DNA of 64,000 bases. Source: Actinomycetospora sp. NBRC 106375 (GTDB lineage Bacteria; Actinomycetota; Actinomycetes; Mycobacteriales; Pseudonocardiaceae). Of the stretch, positions 1-8,927 are shown piece by piece. The notes beneath the pieces are model-generated. The model was given only the letters and a program-made list of their open reading frames with translations. It ran no database searches and had not been told where the DNA came from. The translations under genes and the position numbers were made by a program. The stretch covers positions 1 through 64,000 of the forward strand of contig NZ_BSTS01000024.1 of assembly GCF_030269665.1 (NCBI RefSeq), given 5' to 3'. Numbering within the stretch: position 1 is the first letter of the stretch; the number at the start of each line of letters is the position of its first letter.

Positions 1-37
1 ACAGTTCCCGGACGAACACCTCTGCAGGCCGTGCCAT
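1..37 (-). CDS. 5' end of a gene cut by the window edge, possibly IS630-type transposase
   Basis: Only the first 12 residues (MARPAEVFVREL) are inside the window, reading leftwards off the edge. The ATG at 35-37 follows a strong ribosome binding site (GGAGGTGGGG on the minus strand), so this is a real start. The opening resembles the N-terminus of actinobacterial IS630-family transposases as I remember them, but 12 residues cannot prove it. The 91 bases between this start and the SDR stop hold no gene and could include an insertion-sequence end. Confidence 0.4.
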   Translation of the reverse strand, partial: MARPAEVFVREL

Positions 38-128
38 CGCCCCACCTCCCGGGCGACAGCCTCCAACCCCTCAAGATCCTGATCAAGCCCTCGGTTACAG
101 CGCCAACGTTCCTTGCCGCGGCACTAGA

Positions 129-968
129 TCACCCGTCGTCCCGGTCGGTCGACGTCGACACCGCCTCCCAGCGGTCCAGGTCGTCGACGAGGCCGGTCAG
201 CCGCGCACGGATGCCGGTGACGGCGTCGCGCCCGAGCGGCAGGCGCAGCGGCGCGTCCTCGGCGTCGAGCACCCGCAGGATCGCCGCGGCGGCCTTGTCC
301 GGGTCGCCCGGCTGGCTCCCATCCCCGCCGGTGACGAAGGCCCGCGTCGGCCCGACCGTCTCCTCGTACTCGGCCATCGGCGCCGACATCACCGCCGCCC
401 CGGGCCGGAAGAGCTCGGTGCGGAACGCGCCGGGCTCGACGATGAGGAACCGGACGTGCGGGCACTCCTGCGCGACCGTCTCGGTGAGCCCCTCCAGCGC
501 GAACTTGGTCGCGCAGTAGACCCCGAAGCCCGGCACGCACACCTGGCCGCCCACCGACGACAGCTGGACCACGGCACCCGAGCCCTGCGCGCGGAAGTGC
601 GGCAGCGCGGCCCGGGTCAGCAGCGCGGGGCCCATGACGTGCAGGTCGAACAGCGCCCGCAGCTCGTCCTCGGTCGTCTCCTCGAGCGCGCCGACCTGGG
701 TGCGCCCCGCCACGTTGGCCAGGACGTCGAGACGGCCGTGGCGGGCGACGACGTCGTCGACGGCGGCGGTGAGGTCGGCGCCGGGCGCGGTGACGTCGAG
801 GGCCAGGGGTTCGACGCGGCCGGGGTGGGCGTCGGCGAGCTCGGCGAGGGCGTCGGTGCGGCGCGCGGCGGCGACGACCGTGTCACCGGCCGCGACCGCG
901 GCCTCGGTGATCGCGCGGCCGAATCCGCTCGAGGCGCCGGTGACCAGCCACACGCGGGGAGGAGTCAT
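129..968 (-). CDS. SDR family NAD(P)-dependent oxidoreductase
   Basis: A classical short-chain dehydrogenase/reductase of about 279 residues, expected to be cytosolic and to use NAD(P)H; the substrate cannot be read from sequence. The Rossmann motif TGASSGFG lies at residues 8-15, NVAG near residue 84 and the catalytic YCATK motif near residue 150, with a Ser-Ser before it. The ATG at 968 is preferred over an upstream start because the Rossmann strand then begins at the usual place. It is divergent from the LysR gene with 60 bases between the two starts, the usual arrangement of a regulator and its target. Confidence 0.9.
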   Translation of the reverse strand: MTPPRVWLVTGASSGFGRAITEAAVAAGDTVVAAARRTDALAELADAHPGRVEPLALDVTAPGADLTAAVDDVVARHGRLDVLANVAGRTQVGALEETTEDELRALFDLHVMGPALLTRAALPHFRAQGSGAVVQLSSVGGQVCVPGFGVYCATKFALEGLTETVAQECPHVRFLIVEPGAFRTELFRPGAAVMSAPMAEYEETVGPTRAFVTGGDGSQPGDPDKAAAAILRVLDAEDAPLRLPLGRDAVTGIRARLTGLVDDLDRWEAVSTSTDRDDG

Positions 969-1028
969 GCGACGAGCCTGGCGCGCGCCGCGCTGGACGT
1001 CCAAGACCTGCTGCGATCACCATCGGCT

Positions 1029-1904
1029 ATGGACGTCCACTCCCGCGACCTGCGCTACTTCGTGGCGGTCGCGCAGGAGCGCCACGTGACGCGGGCGGCG
1101 GCGCGGCTGCACGTCTCGCAGCCGGCGCTGAGCAAGCAGCTGCGGGCTCTCGAGCGCCAGGTCGGCGCGACGCTGCTGCGGCGCCTGCCGCACGGGGTGG
1201 AGCTGACGCCCGCGGGCGAGGCCCTGCTGCCGCACGCGCACGCGGTGCTCGAGCGCGTGGACCTCGCCGCCGCGGACGTCGCGACCGCGGGCCGGCGCCT
1301 CGTGGTCGGCGTGAGCACCGGCGTCGGGCGGGGCCTGCTGCCGGCGGTGCGCTCGCGGGTCGCCGCCCGCGAGCCCGGCGTCGATCCCCACGTGCGCACC
1401 GTCGCCTGGGACGACCCGACCGCCGGGCTCGCCGACGGCACCAGCGACGTCGCCGTCGCGTGGGCGCCGGTACCCGGGCGCGTGCGCACCCTGGAGCTCG
1501 CGCGCGAGCCCGTCGTCGTGGCGCTGCCGCCCGGCCACCCGCTGGGCGGGCGGGCGGCGGTGCCGTTCGCGGCCGTGCGCGACGAGGCGTTCCTCGCGCT
1601 GCCGGCCGACGCCGGGCCGCTGCGCGCGTTCTGGCTCGCCGAGGCGCACCGCGAGGGCCCGGCGCGCGTCGGCGCGGAGATCCGGTCGGTGGAGGAGACC
1701 CACGAGGCGCTGCTCGACGGGCGCGGCGTCGTGCTGCTCGCCGCCGGGAACGCCGGGGCCCTGGTGCGCGACGGTGTCACCGTCGCCGCCGTCGAGGACC
1801 TCCCACCGTGCTCCCTCGTGCTCGCCTGGCGCCACGACGACCGACGCCCCGCCGTGCGCGCGTACGTCGACGCGTGCCGTGAGGTCGTCGCCGCGCGGGG
1901 CTGA
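1029..1904 (+). CDS. LysR family transcriptional regulator
   Basis: A 291-residue LysR-type activator/repressor. The N-terminal winged helix is clear (RYFVAVAQERHVTRAAARL, then QPALSKQLRALE) in residues 1-60, followed by a substrate-binding domain that senses a small ligand, here unknown. The ATG at 1029 puts the helix-turn-helix at its normal distance from the N-terminus; the longer upstream reading frame is antisense to the SDR gene. By position it most likely controls the divergent SDR gene and itself from the shared 60-bp gap. Confidence 0.92.
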   Translation: MDVHSRDLRYFVAVAQERHVTRAAARLHVSQPALSKQLRALERQVGATLLRRLPHGVELTPAGEALLPHAHAVLERVDLAAADVATAGRRLVVGVSTGVGRGLLPAVRSRVAAREPGVDPHVRTVAWDDPTAGLADGTSDVAVAWAPVPGRVRTLELAREPVVVALPPGHPLGGRAAVPFAAVRDEAFLALPADAGPLRAFWLAEAHREGPARVGAEIRSVEETHEALLDGRGVVLLAAGNAGALVRDGVTVAAVEDLPPCSLVLAWRHDDRRPAVRAYVDACREVVAARG

Positions 1905-1984
1905 GCCCTCGAGAGGCACCGTGCGCATGATCGACAGGGCCCGGCGCCTGCGGAACGTGCCCCTCGCACGAGGGACCGGGTCCC

Positions 1985-3265
1985 TCAGCGCGGCCCGCTC
2001 GTCGGCAGCGGGCGGGGTGCGGCGACCGTGCGGTCGGTGCGCGGCACGGGCAGGAACACCGCGAACGTCGCCGGGCGAGTGCGGGCGAGCTCGAGGCGCC
2101 CGCCGTCGGCCTCGACGAGCGCCCGGGCGAGCGCGAGCCCCACCCCGGTGGACGCGGCGCCGGAGACCCCGCGGTCGAAGACGTGCGGCGCCAGCGCGGG
2201 CGGGATCCCGTCGCCGTGGTCACTGACCTCGACGACGATGGTGTCGTTGTCGCCCAGCCGCGCCGTGAGCGCGACCGTGCCGCGGCCGTGGCGCAGGGCG
2301 TTGTCGACCAGCACGCCGAGCGCCTCCCGGAACCGTCCGGACGTCGCGCGGGCCACGAGCCCCTCGGGCGCGCGCACCCGGACGGCGCGGTTCTCCGTGC
2401 GCAGCGGGTCCCGCCACTCGTCCGCGACGGCCTCCAGCTCGCCCGCGACCTCGATCGGCGCCGCGCCCGCCGCCCGCGCCTCGCGCGCCGAGGCGAGGAG
2501 CTCGTCGAGGACCTCGTTGAGGCGCTCGGCCTGCTCGAGCGCGGCGGCGCCCTCGGCGGCGACCTCCTCGTCGGGGTGCGCCGAGAGCTCGTCGAGGCGC
2601 AGCTGGAGGGCCGTGAGCCGGCTGCGCAGCTGGTGCGACACGTCCCCGACCAGCTCCCGCTCGCGCTGGAGCAGCTCCGCGAGCGCCGTGGCCGAGGAGT
2701 CGAGGACGTCGGACACGCGGTCGAGCTCGGGGATGCCGTGGCGGTGCGGCGCGGGACGGAAGTCGCCGGCGCCCAGCCGGGCGGCGCGCCCGGCGACCTG
2801 TTGGAGCGGGTCGGCCAGACGCCGCGCGGTCAGCGTCGCCACCACCGCGCCGACCGCCACCGACAGCAGCACGGCCGCGAGCACGAGCGCGACGGCCTGG
2901 AGCTGGCGGGCCCGCATCTCGTCGATCGGCTCGGAGAGCACCGCCGAGCCCGACAGCCCGAACGGCAGCGTCTCGCTGACCGTGTCGCCCGGGGCCAGCA
3001 CCCCGAGCGTGCTCACGCCGCGCGGCGTGCGCACGACCAGCGAGCCGCCCGGTGGAACGGCGATCCCCACGGCGCTGAGGTCGACGGGACGGTCGACCGA
3101 CGCCTGCGAGTCCAGCGTCGCGACGACCTGGCGCAGCCGGGAGTTGATGTCCGCCCGGGTGAAGTCCTCGACGAGGCGCCAGGTGGTCAGCGCCAGCGGT
3201 CCCCCCAGCACCGCCACCGTGATCGTGACGACGATGAGCGTGGAGACGAGGATCCGGCGCCGCAC
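1985..3265 (-). CDS. Two-component sensor histidine kinase
   Basis: A 426-residue membrane kinase. It has an N-terminal membrane helix (about residues 6-28), an extracytoplasmic sensor segment of about 90 residues, a second helix (about 122-145), a HAMP linker, a HisKA dimerisation helix with the phospho-acceptor His in DVSHQLRSRLTALQ (near residue 211), and a HATPase domain with DNALRHG and DHGDGIPP boxes. The substitution of Q for E after the acceptor His is seen in several actinobacterial kinases. It starts with GTG, 10 bases after the response-regulator stop, so the pair is one operon with the regulator first. The signal is unknown. Confidence 0.93.
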   Translation of the reverse strand: MRRRILVSTLIVVTITVAVLGGPLALTTWRLVEDFTRADINSRLRQVVATLDSQASVDRPVDLSAVGIAVPPGGSLVVRTPRGVSTLGVLAPGDTVSETLPFGLSGSAVLSEPIDEMRARQLQAVALVLAAVLLSVAVGAVVATLTARRLADPLQQVAGRAARLGAGDFRPAPHRHGIPELDRVSDVLDSSATALAELLQRERELVGDVSHQLRSRLTALQLRLDELSAHPDEEVAAEGAAALEQAERLNEVLDELLASAREARAAGAAPIEVAGELEAVADEWRDPLRTENRAVRVRAPEGLVARATSGRFREALGVLVDNALRHGRGTVALTARLGDNDTIVVEVSDHGDGIPPALAPHVFDRGVSGAASTGVGLALARALVEADGGRLELARTRPATFAVFLPVPRTDRTVAAPRPLPTSGPR

Positions 3266-3275
3266 CTGACGAGCC

Positions 3276-3953
3276 CTAGGTGTTGAAGCGGAACCCGACC
3301 CCGCGCACCGTGCTGATGCGCTTGCCGACGCTGCCGCCGTTGCCGCCGTCGTCGGCGAGCTTGCGGCGCAGCCACGACATGTGCATGTCGAGGGTCTTGG
3401 AGGTCTTCATCTCAGGGTCGTTCCAGACCTCGCGGAGGATCTCCTCGCGGGAGACCACCTGCCCGGCGTGCGCCATGAGCACCCGCAGCAGCTCGAACTC
3501 CTTGTTGGCCAGCCCGATCTCCACGCCGTCGACGGTGACCCGCCGCGCGGAGGGCTCGAGACGCACCCCGCCGGCGTCGAGCACCTCGGGTGCCCGGCGG
3601 CGCAGCAGGGCCCGGACCCGCGCCAGGAGCTCGGCGAGCCGGAAGGGCTTGCCCACGTAGTCGTCCGCGCCGGCGTCGAGGCCGACCACGAAGTCGACCT
3701 CGTCGGTGCGCGCGGTGAGCATGAGCACCGGCAGGTCGGGCTGGTCGACCCGGACCCGGCGACAGACCTCGAGCCCGTCCATCCCGGGCAGCCCGAGGTC
3801 GAGCACCATGAGGTCCGGCCCGGACGCGCCCGCCTGGTGGAGCGCGGCCTGACCGTCGCCGACGACGTCGACCTCGTAGCCCTCGCGCTGCAGGGCACGG
3901 GAGAGGGGTCCGGCGATCGCCGCGTCGTCCTCGACGAGCAGCACCATGGTCAC
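3276..3953 (-). CDS. OmpR-family response regulator
   Basis: A 225-residue DNA-binding response regulator, partner of the kinase just downstream. The receiver domain has the acidic pocket (VEDD), the phospho-acceptor Asp in MVLDLGLPGMDG (residue 52 from the GTG) and the conserved Lys in YVGKPF. The C-terminal winged helix ends in KRISTVRGVGFRF. A TANNNT box (TACTGT, minus strand 3965-3960) ends 6 bases before the GTG at 3953, so translation probably begins there on a leaderless mRNA; the ATG at 3947 is the alternative. It is divergent from the HisN-type gene. Confidence 0.92.
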   Translation of the reverse strand: MTMVLLVEDDAAIAGPLSRALQREGYEVDVVGDGQAALHQAGASGPDLMVLDLGLPGMDGLEVCRRVRVDQPDLPVLMLTARTDEVDFVVGLDAGADDYVGKPFRLAELLARVRALLRRRAPEVLDAGGVRLEPSARRVTVDGVEIGLANKEFELLRVLMAHAGQVVSREEILREVWNDPEMKTSKTLDMHMSWLRRKLADDGGNGGSVGKRISTVRGVGFRFNT

Positions 3954-4038
3954 AGCGCCACAGTAGACCTCGATCGATGGTCGAGCTCCGCTGCGCTTCG
4001 TCTCCCGCCCGGAGGTGGAGCTGGCACCATCGCCCGCC

Positions 4039-4854
4039 ATGACCTCCGCCGGTCCGACCGGATCTCCCGCCGGCCTCTCGGCCGACCTCGCCCTCGCCCT
4101 GACCCTGGCCGACGCCGCCGACGCGGTGACGCTGCCCCGCTTCCGCGCGAGCGATCTGCGCGTCGAGCGCAAACCGGACCGCACCCCGGTGACCGACGCC
4201 GACACCGCCTGCGAGGACCGGCTGCGCGCCCTGCTCGCCACCCACCGCCCCGACGACGCGGTGCTCGGCGAGGAGCGCGGCGGCTCGCTCGGCGCCGGGC
4301 GCGTGTGGGTGCTCGACCCGATCGACGGGACCAAGAACTTCTCCCGCGGCGTGCCGGTGTGGGCGAGCCTCGTCGCGCTGGTCGAGGACGGGCGGCCCGT
4401 GGCCGGCGTCGTGAGCGCGCCGGCGCTGGGCCGGCGCTGGTGGGCCGCGGCGGGCGAGGGCGCCCACACCCGGGACCCGGCCCGCGGCATCGAGGACGGC
4501 CCGGTCGGCGTGTCCGGTGTCGCCGACCTCGCCGACGCCTACGCCTCCACGACCGACCTCGACCACTGGCGCACCCTCGGCCGGCAGGAGCAGTGGCTCG
4601 CCCTGACCCGCGAGACCTGGGAGAGCCGGGCGTTCGGCGACTTCTGGCACCACTGCCTGGTCGCCGAGGGCCTCCTGGACCTCGCGGTGGAGCCCGAGGC
4701 CAACACCTGGGACCTCGCCGCCACGCAGATCCTCGTCGAGGAGGCGGGCGGGCGCCTCACCGACCTCGCCGGCGCCGCCCGCCCCGACGGCGGCGACTCG
4801 CTGACCACCAACGGGCACCTGCACGACGCCGCCCTCGCGCTCGTGCGCCGCTAA
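4039..4854 (+). CDS. hisN: Inositol monophosphatase-family phosphatase, probable histidinol-phosphatase HisN
   Basis: A 271-residue Mg-dependent sugar-phosphatase-fold enzyme, expected to dephosphorylate histidinol phosphate in histidine synthesis, the role of this subfamily in actinobacteria. The metal-binding signatures are all present: GEERGG (residues ~76-81), VLDPIDGTKNF (~90-100) and WDLAATQILVEEAGG (~230-244). The ATG at 4039 is chosen because family members start shortly before the first helix; an in-frame ATG at 4015 would add eight residues. No other histidine gene is nearby, which is common for hisN. Another member of the inositol monophosphatase family cannot be excluded. Confidence 0.85.
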   Translation: MTSAGPTGSPAGLSADLALALTLADAADAVTLPRFRASDLRVERKPDRTPVTDADTACEDRLRALLATHRPDDAVLGEERGGSLGAGRVWVLDPIDGTKNFSRGVPVWASLVALVEDGRPVAGVVSAPALGRRWWAAAGEGAHTRDPARGIEDGPVGVSGVADLADAYASTTDLDHWRTLGRQEQWLALTRETWESRAFGDFWHHCLVAEGLLDLAVEPEANTWDLAATQILVEEAGGRLTDLAGAARPDGGDSLTTNGHLHDAALALVRR

Positions 4855-5108
4855 CCGGACCCGGCGAGCCGCGCCCACACCAGCCGCCCGAAGAGCGAGA
4901 AGCAGGCGGCCGACTCGTCGTCGAACCGCGTCCACTCGAACCGACCGCCCCGTTCGCACCAGAACACCTCCCAGATCCCTTCCTCGCCACCGTCCGTTCC
5001 GGGCACGGCGCGCACGCACCACGCCCGCTCGGCCTCCGCACCCACGCTGACCGGCGCGGACGTCACCCCGGCCGCGTCCAGCCAGCCCGCCAGCTCCGCG
5101 GCTCGCAC
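4851..5108 (-). CDS. Small conserved-looking hypothetical protein
   Basis: An 85-residue product on the minus strand, read from a GTG at 5108. It is rich in Trp and aromatic residues (IWEVFWCERGGRFEWTRF, then SLFGRLVWARL), which is typical of a small folded domain and unlike the Arg/Ala-rich shadow frames around it. It fills the otherwise empty stretch between the HisN-type and MaoC-like genes and overlaps the former by four bases, tail to tail. I do not recognise a function. The start is uncertain because the frame is open further upstream and no clear ribosome binding site is seen. Confidence 0.55.
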   Translation of the reverse strand: MRAAELAGWLDAAGVTSAPVSVGAEAERAWCVRAVPGTDGGEEGIWEVFWCERGGRFEWTRFDDESAACFSLFGRLVWARLAGSG

Positions 5109-5174
5109 ACCGGGTTCGACGCAGCCGGGGCGCGCACGGTTCCGTCGGGGGAGGGAGATGGCACGATCACCGCC

Positions 5175-5654
5175 GTGAGCGAGCCCGAGGTCTTCTTCGA
5201 GGACCTGCCCGCCGGCCGTCAGGTCGCCCTGGGCACGGTGGTGGTCGACCGCGACGAGATGCTCGCGTTCAACCGGCGGTTCGACCCGCAGCCGTTCCAC
5301 GTCGACGAGGAGGCCGCCCGCCGCTCGCTCTTCGGTGGGCTCTGCGCCTCCGGGTGGTTCACCGCGTCGCTGTGGATGCGGTGCTACGTCGACGGGCTGC
5401 TGACGCGGGCGGCGTCGCTGGGCTCGCCGGGCGGCGACGAGATCGCCTGGCCGTCGCCGGTGTTCCCCGGCGACCGGCTCGAGGCCGCCATGGAGGTCGT
5501 CGCCGCGCGCGCCTCGCGGAGCCGTCCGCAGCTGGGCCTGATCACCCTGAACGGCACGCTCGTGCGCGACGACGGCACCGAGGTCTACCGGGCGCGCTTC
5601 ACCGGGATGTTCGCGCGGCGCGAGGCCGCCGACCCCGCCACGACCCCCGCCTGA
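5175..5654 (+). CDS. MaoC-like hotdog dehydratase
   Basis: A 159-residue single-domain hotdog protein of the MaoC/(R)-specific enoyl-CoA hydratase family, expected to hydrate or dehydrate a CoA- or ACP-bound acyl chain in the cytosol. The hydratase-type active-site segment FDPQPFHVDEEAA is at residues ~36-48 and is followed by SLFGGLCASGW. It starts with GTG and its start overlaps the stop of a possible six-codon leader ORF (5158-5178). Its last 56 bases overlap the end of the PH-domain gene on the other strand. The substrate is unknown; the carboxylase genes nearby fit an acyl-CoA role. Confidence 0.85.
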   Translation: MSEPEVFFEDLPAGRQVALGTVVVDRDEMLAFNRRFDPQPFHVDEEAARRSLFGGLCASGWFTASLWMRCYVDGLLTRAASLGSPGGDEIAWPSPVFPGDRLEAAMEVVAARASRSRPQLGLITLNGTLVRDDGTEVYRARFTGMFARREAADPATTPA

Positions 5655-6309
5655 ACCGCCCGGCGAGACCGCGCCGCGGCGGCGGGTCCTCGCCCGGGTC
5701 CGCGTCCTCGTCCAGCTCGTCGTCCTCGTCCCCGGGGTCCTCGTCGTCCCACGTGCCCCCGTCCGACCGGACCAGCAGCGACGACCCGGTCGCCGCGCGG
5801 TCCAGTCCCCCGCGGTCCTCGGCCATGCCCTCGACGAGCCGGGCGAGGGTGTCGACGTCGCCGAGCCCGGCGAACTCCCACGGCTCGTCGGCGCCCGCCG
5901 TCGCCACGACCAGCGTGCCGGCGCCCAGCACGCGCTCGAGGGCGGTGCGGCGGGTGCGCACCCCGGTGATCGTCGCGCCGCCGACGTCGACGCTCTCGCG
6001 GGTGAGCACCCCTTCACGCACCAGCACGCGGCGATCGGTGACGACGAGGTGCGTGCACCGCCAACGCACCAGCGGGAGGACGGCGAGCCACCCGATCGCG
6101 ACGACCGCGAGCAGCACGAGCGCGAGCCGCAGCGCCGTGCGCGTCGACCCGGCGGGGACCGCGTCCGCGAGCCCGGCGAGCAGGGCCGCCAGGAACACCG
6201 CGGCGGGCGGGACCAGCGCGGGCACGACGAGCATGCGCCAGTGCGGGCGACGGTGGGCGAGCACGTGCTCGCCGCGGCGCAGCACGCCGTCGGGGTAGGC
6301 CACGCACAC
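5599..6309 (-). CDS. PH domain-containing membrane protein (YdbS/YdbT-like)
   Basis: A 236-residue protein with two adjacent membrane helices (residues ~26-46 and ~58-80) followed by a bacterial PH domain (bPH2) of about 90 residues (VVTDRRVLVREGVLTR) and a disordered acidic tail rich in Asp and Glu. It lies 24 bases downstream of the biotin ligase gene on the same strand, as in M. tuberculosis (birA, then the PH-domain gene Rv3278c, from memory), so it is probably cotranscribed. Its function is not established. The tail overlaps the MaoC-like gene on the opposite strand by 56 bases. Confidence 0.85.
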   Translation of the reverse strand: MCVAYPDGVLRRGEHVLAHRRPHWRMLVVPALVPPAAVFLAALLAGLADAVPAGSTRTALRLALVLLAVVAIGWLAVLPLVRWRCTHLVVTDRRVLVREGVLTRESVDVGGATITGVRTRRTALERVLGAGTLVVATAGADEPWEFAGLGDVDTLARLVEGMAEDRGGLDRAATGSSLLVRSDGGTWDDEDPGDEDDELDEDADPGEDPPPRRGLAGRFRRGSWRGRRPRAARTSR

Positions 6310-6333
6310 CCCCTCCCCGGATCGGCCCCGAGG

Positions 6334-7164
6334 CTAGCGAGCCGCGGGCCGCACGTGGACGACGTCGCCCGCCGACACGACGGTCGTGTCCCCGTCGGGT
6401 GACCGCACGGCGAGGCGGCCGTCGCGGTCGACGTCCACCGCGCGGCCCTCGAGCACGCGGTCGCCGGGCAGCGTCACCGTCACCTCGCGTCCGAGCGTCG
6501 CGCACCGCGCCCGGTAGTCGTCGACGATCCCGGCCGCGACGACGTCGCCGTGCGCGTCTCGCCAGCGGCCGTCGAGGTCGGCCAGCGCGCGCAGGACGGC
6601 GACGAAGACCGCGTCCCGCGCGACGTCCGCCCCCTGCGCGGCGAGGGACGTCCCCCCGGCGGGCAGCGCGTCCGCGGGCGTCGCGACGTTCACGCCCATG
6701 CCGATCACCAGCGCCCGGTCGTCCGCGGCGCCGGCACCGACCTCGGCGAGGATCCCCGCGCCCTTCGCCCCGGGGTCGGGCCCCAGCAGCAGGTCGTTGG
6801 GCCACTTCAGGGCGGCCGGCACGGAGCTGACCGTCCGCACCGCCTCGACCAGCGCCAGGCCCGCCAGCAACGGCGCCCAGCCCCATCGTTCGGGCGCGAT
6901 CTCGCGGGGGCGCAGCAGCACCGAGAACGTCAGCCCCTCGCCGGCGCGGTCCTCCCAGATGCGCTCGCGGCGACCCCGCCCGGCGTCCTGGTGCTCGGCC
7001 ACGAGGACCGTGCGGTCGGCGGCGGGGGCGGGGCCGCCCGCGCGGGACAGGAGATCGGCGTTGGTCGAGCCGGTGCGGGCGACGACCTCGAGCGACGCCC
7101 ACGGGCCGGACGGCGGGCCGAGGGTGCGCCGCAGCGCGTCCTCGTCGAGGGGAGCAGGTTCCAC
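6334..7164 (-). CDS. birA: Biotin--[acetyl-CoA-carboxylase] ligase
   Basis: A 276-residue biotin protein ligase that attaches biotin to the carrier Lys of acyl-CoA carboxylase alpha subunits, here probably AccA3 encoded at 13160. Typical motifs are TGSTNADLL (~31-39), [15 protein letters not shown] (~56-70), KWPNDLLL (~120-127) and GMGVNV (~152-157), followed by the small C-terminal domain. It lacks an N-terminal DNA-binding domain, so it is an enzyme only and not a biotin repressor. A TANNNT box (TACGGT, minus strand 7178-7173) ends 8 bases before the GTG start, which suggests a leaderless transcript. It is divergent from accD5. Confidence 0.95.
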   Translation of the reverse strand: MEPAPLDEDALRRTLGPPSGPWASLEVVARTGSTNADLLSRAGGPAPAADRTVLVAEHQDAGRGRRERIWEDRAGEGLTFSVLLRPREIAPERWGWAPLLAGLALVEAVRTVSSVPAALKWPNDLLLGPDPGAKGAGILAEVGAGAADDRALVIGMGVNVATPADALPAGGTSLAAQGADVARDAVFVAVLRALADLDGRWRDAHGDVVAAGIVDDYRARCATLGREVTVTLPGDRVLEGRAVDVDRDGRLAVRSPDGDTTVVSAGDVVHVRPAAR

Positions 7165-7234
7165 GGCGACGTACCGTAGTAGTGCGCCTGATCACCTCAC
7201 CCGCACGAAACCGGGCGCTGTCGGGGCCGGTCGC

Positions 7235-7240
7235 TACAGT
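7235..7240 (+). promoter_or_regulatory. Putative -10 box for accD5
   Basis: TACAGT fits the actinobacterial TANNNT -10 pattern. Initiation 7-9 bases downstream would start the mRNA at or next to the ATG of the 12-codon leader ORF at 7249, so that leader would be read leaderlessly. No convincing -35 hexamer is seen. Confidence 0.45.
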
Positions 7241-7248
7241 GCCGGGCC

Positions 7249-7287
7249 ATGACCGACGCGCAGCGCAGCGGAGCCGGAGCATCATGA
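7249..7287 (+). CDS. Putative 12-residue leader ORF coupled to accD5
   Basis: ATG at 7249 opens a 12-codon frame ([12 protein letters not shown]) whose TGA at 7285-7287 overlaps the accD5 ATG at 7284-7286 in an ATGA arrangement. Its start lies 8 bases after a TANNNT box, so it could be translated from a leaderless mRNA and deliver ribosomes to accD5 by termination-reinitiation. The composition does not suggest amino-acid-specific attenuation. Such frames can arise by chance in GC-rich DNA. Confidence 0.4.
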   Translation: MTDAQRSGAGAS

Positions 7288-8927
7288 GTGCCGCGACGGA
7301 GCCGTTGCCGGAGCCCGAGGACTCGTCGGACGAGCCCGACGTCCACACCTCCGCGGGCAAGCTCGCCGACTGGCACCGCCGCCAGGACGATGTCGTCCAC
7401 GCGGGCAGCGAGCGCGCCGTCGAGCGCCAGCACGCCAAGGGGCGCAAGACCGCCCGCGAGCGCATCGACCTGCTGCTCGACGAGGGCAGCTTCCTCGAGT
7501 TCGACGCGATGGCGCGCCACCGCTCCACCAACTTCGGCCTGGAGGCCAACCGCCCGTACGGCGACGGCGTCGTCACCGGCCAGGGCACGGTCGACGGCCG
7601 CCCGGTGTGCGTGTTCTCCCAGGACGCGACGGTGTTCGGCGGCGCGCTGGGCGAGGTCTACGGGGAGAAGATCGTCAAGGTCATGGACGTGGCCATGAAG
7701 ATCGGCTGCCCCGTCGTCGGCATCAACGACGGCGGCGGCGCCCGCATCCAGGAGGGCGTGGTCGCCCTCGGCCTCTACGGCGAGATCTTCAAGCGCAACG
7801 TGCACGCCTCGGGCGTCGTCCCCCAGATCTCGCTGGTCATGGGCCCGGCCGCCGGCGGCGCCGTGTACTCCCCGGCGCTCACCGACTTCACGGTCATGGT
7901 CGACGAGACGTCGTTCATGTTCATCACCGGCCCGGACGTGATCAAGACGGTGACGGGCGAGGACGTCGGCTTCGAGGAGCTCGGCGGCGCCCGTACGCAC
8001 AACGCCACGTCCGGCAACGCGCACTACCTCGCCTCGGACGAGGACGACGCGATCTCCTACGTCCAGGAGCTGCTGGGCTACCTGCCGTCGAACAACCTCA
8101 CCGATCCGCCTCGGATCCCGGGCGAGGAGGAGACGGGCTCGGTGCCCGACGGGATCGGCGAGACCGACCTCGAGCTCGACACCCTGGTGCCCGACTCGCC
8201 CAACCAGCCCTACGACATCCGCGAGGCGATCACGCGGGTCGTCGACGACGGCGACTTCCTCGAGGTCCAGGCGCTCTACGCCGCGAACATGGTCGTCGGC
8301 TACGGCCGCGTCGAGGGCCGGCCGGTGGGTGTGGTGGCGAACCAGCCCACGCAGCTCGCGGGCTGCCTCGACATCGGGGCCAGCGAGAAGGCCGCGCGGT
8401 TCGTGCGCACGTGCGACACGTTCAACATCCCGGTGCTGACCTTCGTCGACGTGCCGGGATTCCTGCCGGGCACCGACCAGGAGTACAACGGCATCATCCG
8501 GCGCGGCGCGAAGCTGATCTACGCCTACGCCGAGGCCACCGTCCCGCTGGTGACGGTGATCTGCCGCAAGGCCTACGGCGGCGCGTACGACGTCATGGGG
8601 TCCAAGCACCTCGGTGCCGACGTCAACATCGCCTGGCCCACCGCCCAGATCGCGGTCACCGGCGCGTCCGGCGCGGTGAGCATCCTGTACCGCAAGGAGC
8701 TCGCGAAGGTGGAGGAGGACGGGGGCGACGTCGAGGCCCGCCGCGCCGAGCTCCAGCAGGAGTACGAGGACACCCTCGCCAACCCCTACATCGCCGCCGA
8801 GCGCGGGTACGTCGACGCGGTCGTCCCGCCGTCGCACACCCGCGGCTACGTCGCCCGCTCGCTGCGGATGCTCGAGACGAAGCGCGAGACGTTGCCGCCG
8901 CGCAAGCACGGGAACGTGCCCCTGTGA
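7284..8927 (+). CDS. accD5: Acyl-CoA carboxylase beta (carboxyltransferase) subunit
   Basis: A 547-residue carboxyltransferase of the propionyl/methylmalonyl-CoA type that moves CO2 from biotin on the alpha subunit to an acyl-CoA. It has both crotonase-like halves: oxyanion-hole glycines in [11 protein letters not shown] and [13 protein letters not shown] in the N-half, and [12 protein letters not shown] with [13 protein letters not shown] in the C-half. With AccE5 and the biotinylated AccA3 (13160) it should supply methylmalonyl-CoA or malonyl-CoA for lipid and polyketide synthesis. The gene order birA, accD5, accE5 matches M. tuberculosis. The start codon overlaps the stop of a short leader ORF and the accE5 start overlaps its stop. 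Confidence 0.95.
   Translation: MSAATEPLPEPEDSSDEPDVHTSAGKLADWHRRQDDVVHAGSERAVERQHAKGRKTARERIDLLLDEGSFLEFDAMARHRSTNFGLEANRPYGDGVVTGQGTVDGRPVCVFSQDATVFGGALGEVYGEKIVKVMDVAMKIGCPVVGINDGGGARIQEGVVALGLYGEIFKRNVHASGVVPQISLVMGPAAGGAVYSPALTDFTVMVDETSFMFITGPDVIKTVTGEDVGFEELGGARTHNATSGNAHYLASDEDDAISYVQELLGYLPSNNLTDPPRIPGEEETGSVPDGIGETDLELDTLVPDSPNQPYDIREAITRVVDDGDFLEVQALYAANMVVGYGRVEGRPVGVVANQPTQLAGCLDIGASEKAARFVRTCDTFNIPVLTFVDVPGFLPGTDQEYNGIIRRGAKLIYAYAEATVPLVTVICRKAYGGAYDVMGSKHLGADVNIAWPTAQIAVTGASGAVSILYRKELAKVEEDGGDVEARRAELQQEYEDTLANPYIAAERGYVDAVVPPSHTRGYVARSLRMLETKRETLPPRKHGNVPL

Noticed and set aside
4015-4038. Earlier in-frame start for the HisN-type gene
   Set aside because: It would add eight residues beyond the usual family N-terminus and lacks a better ribosome binding site.
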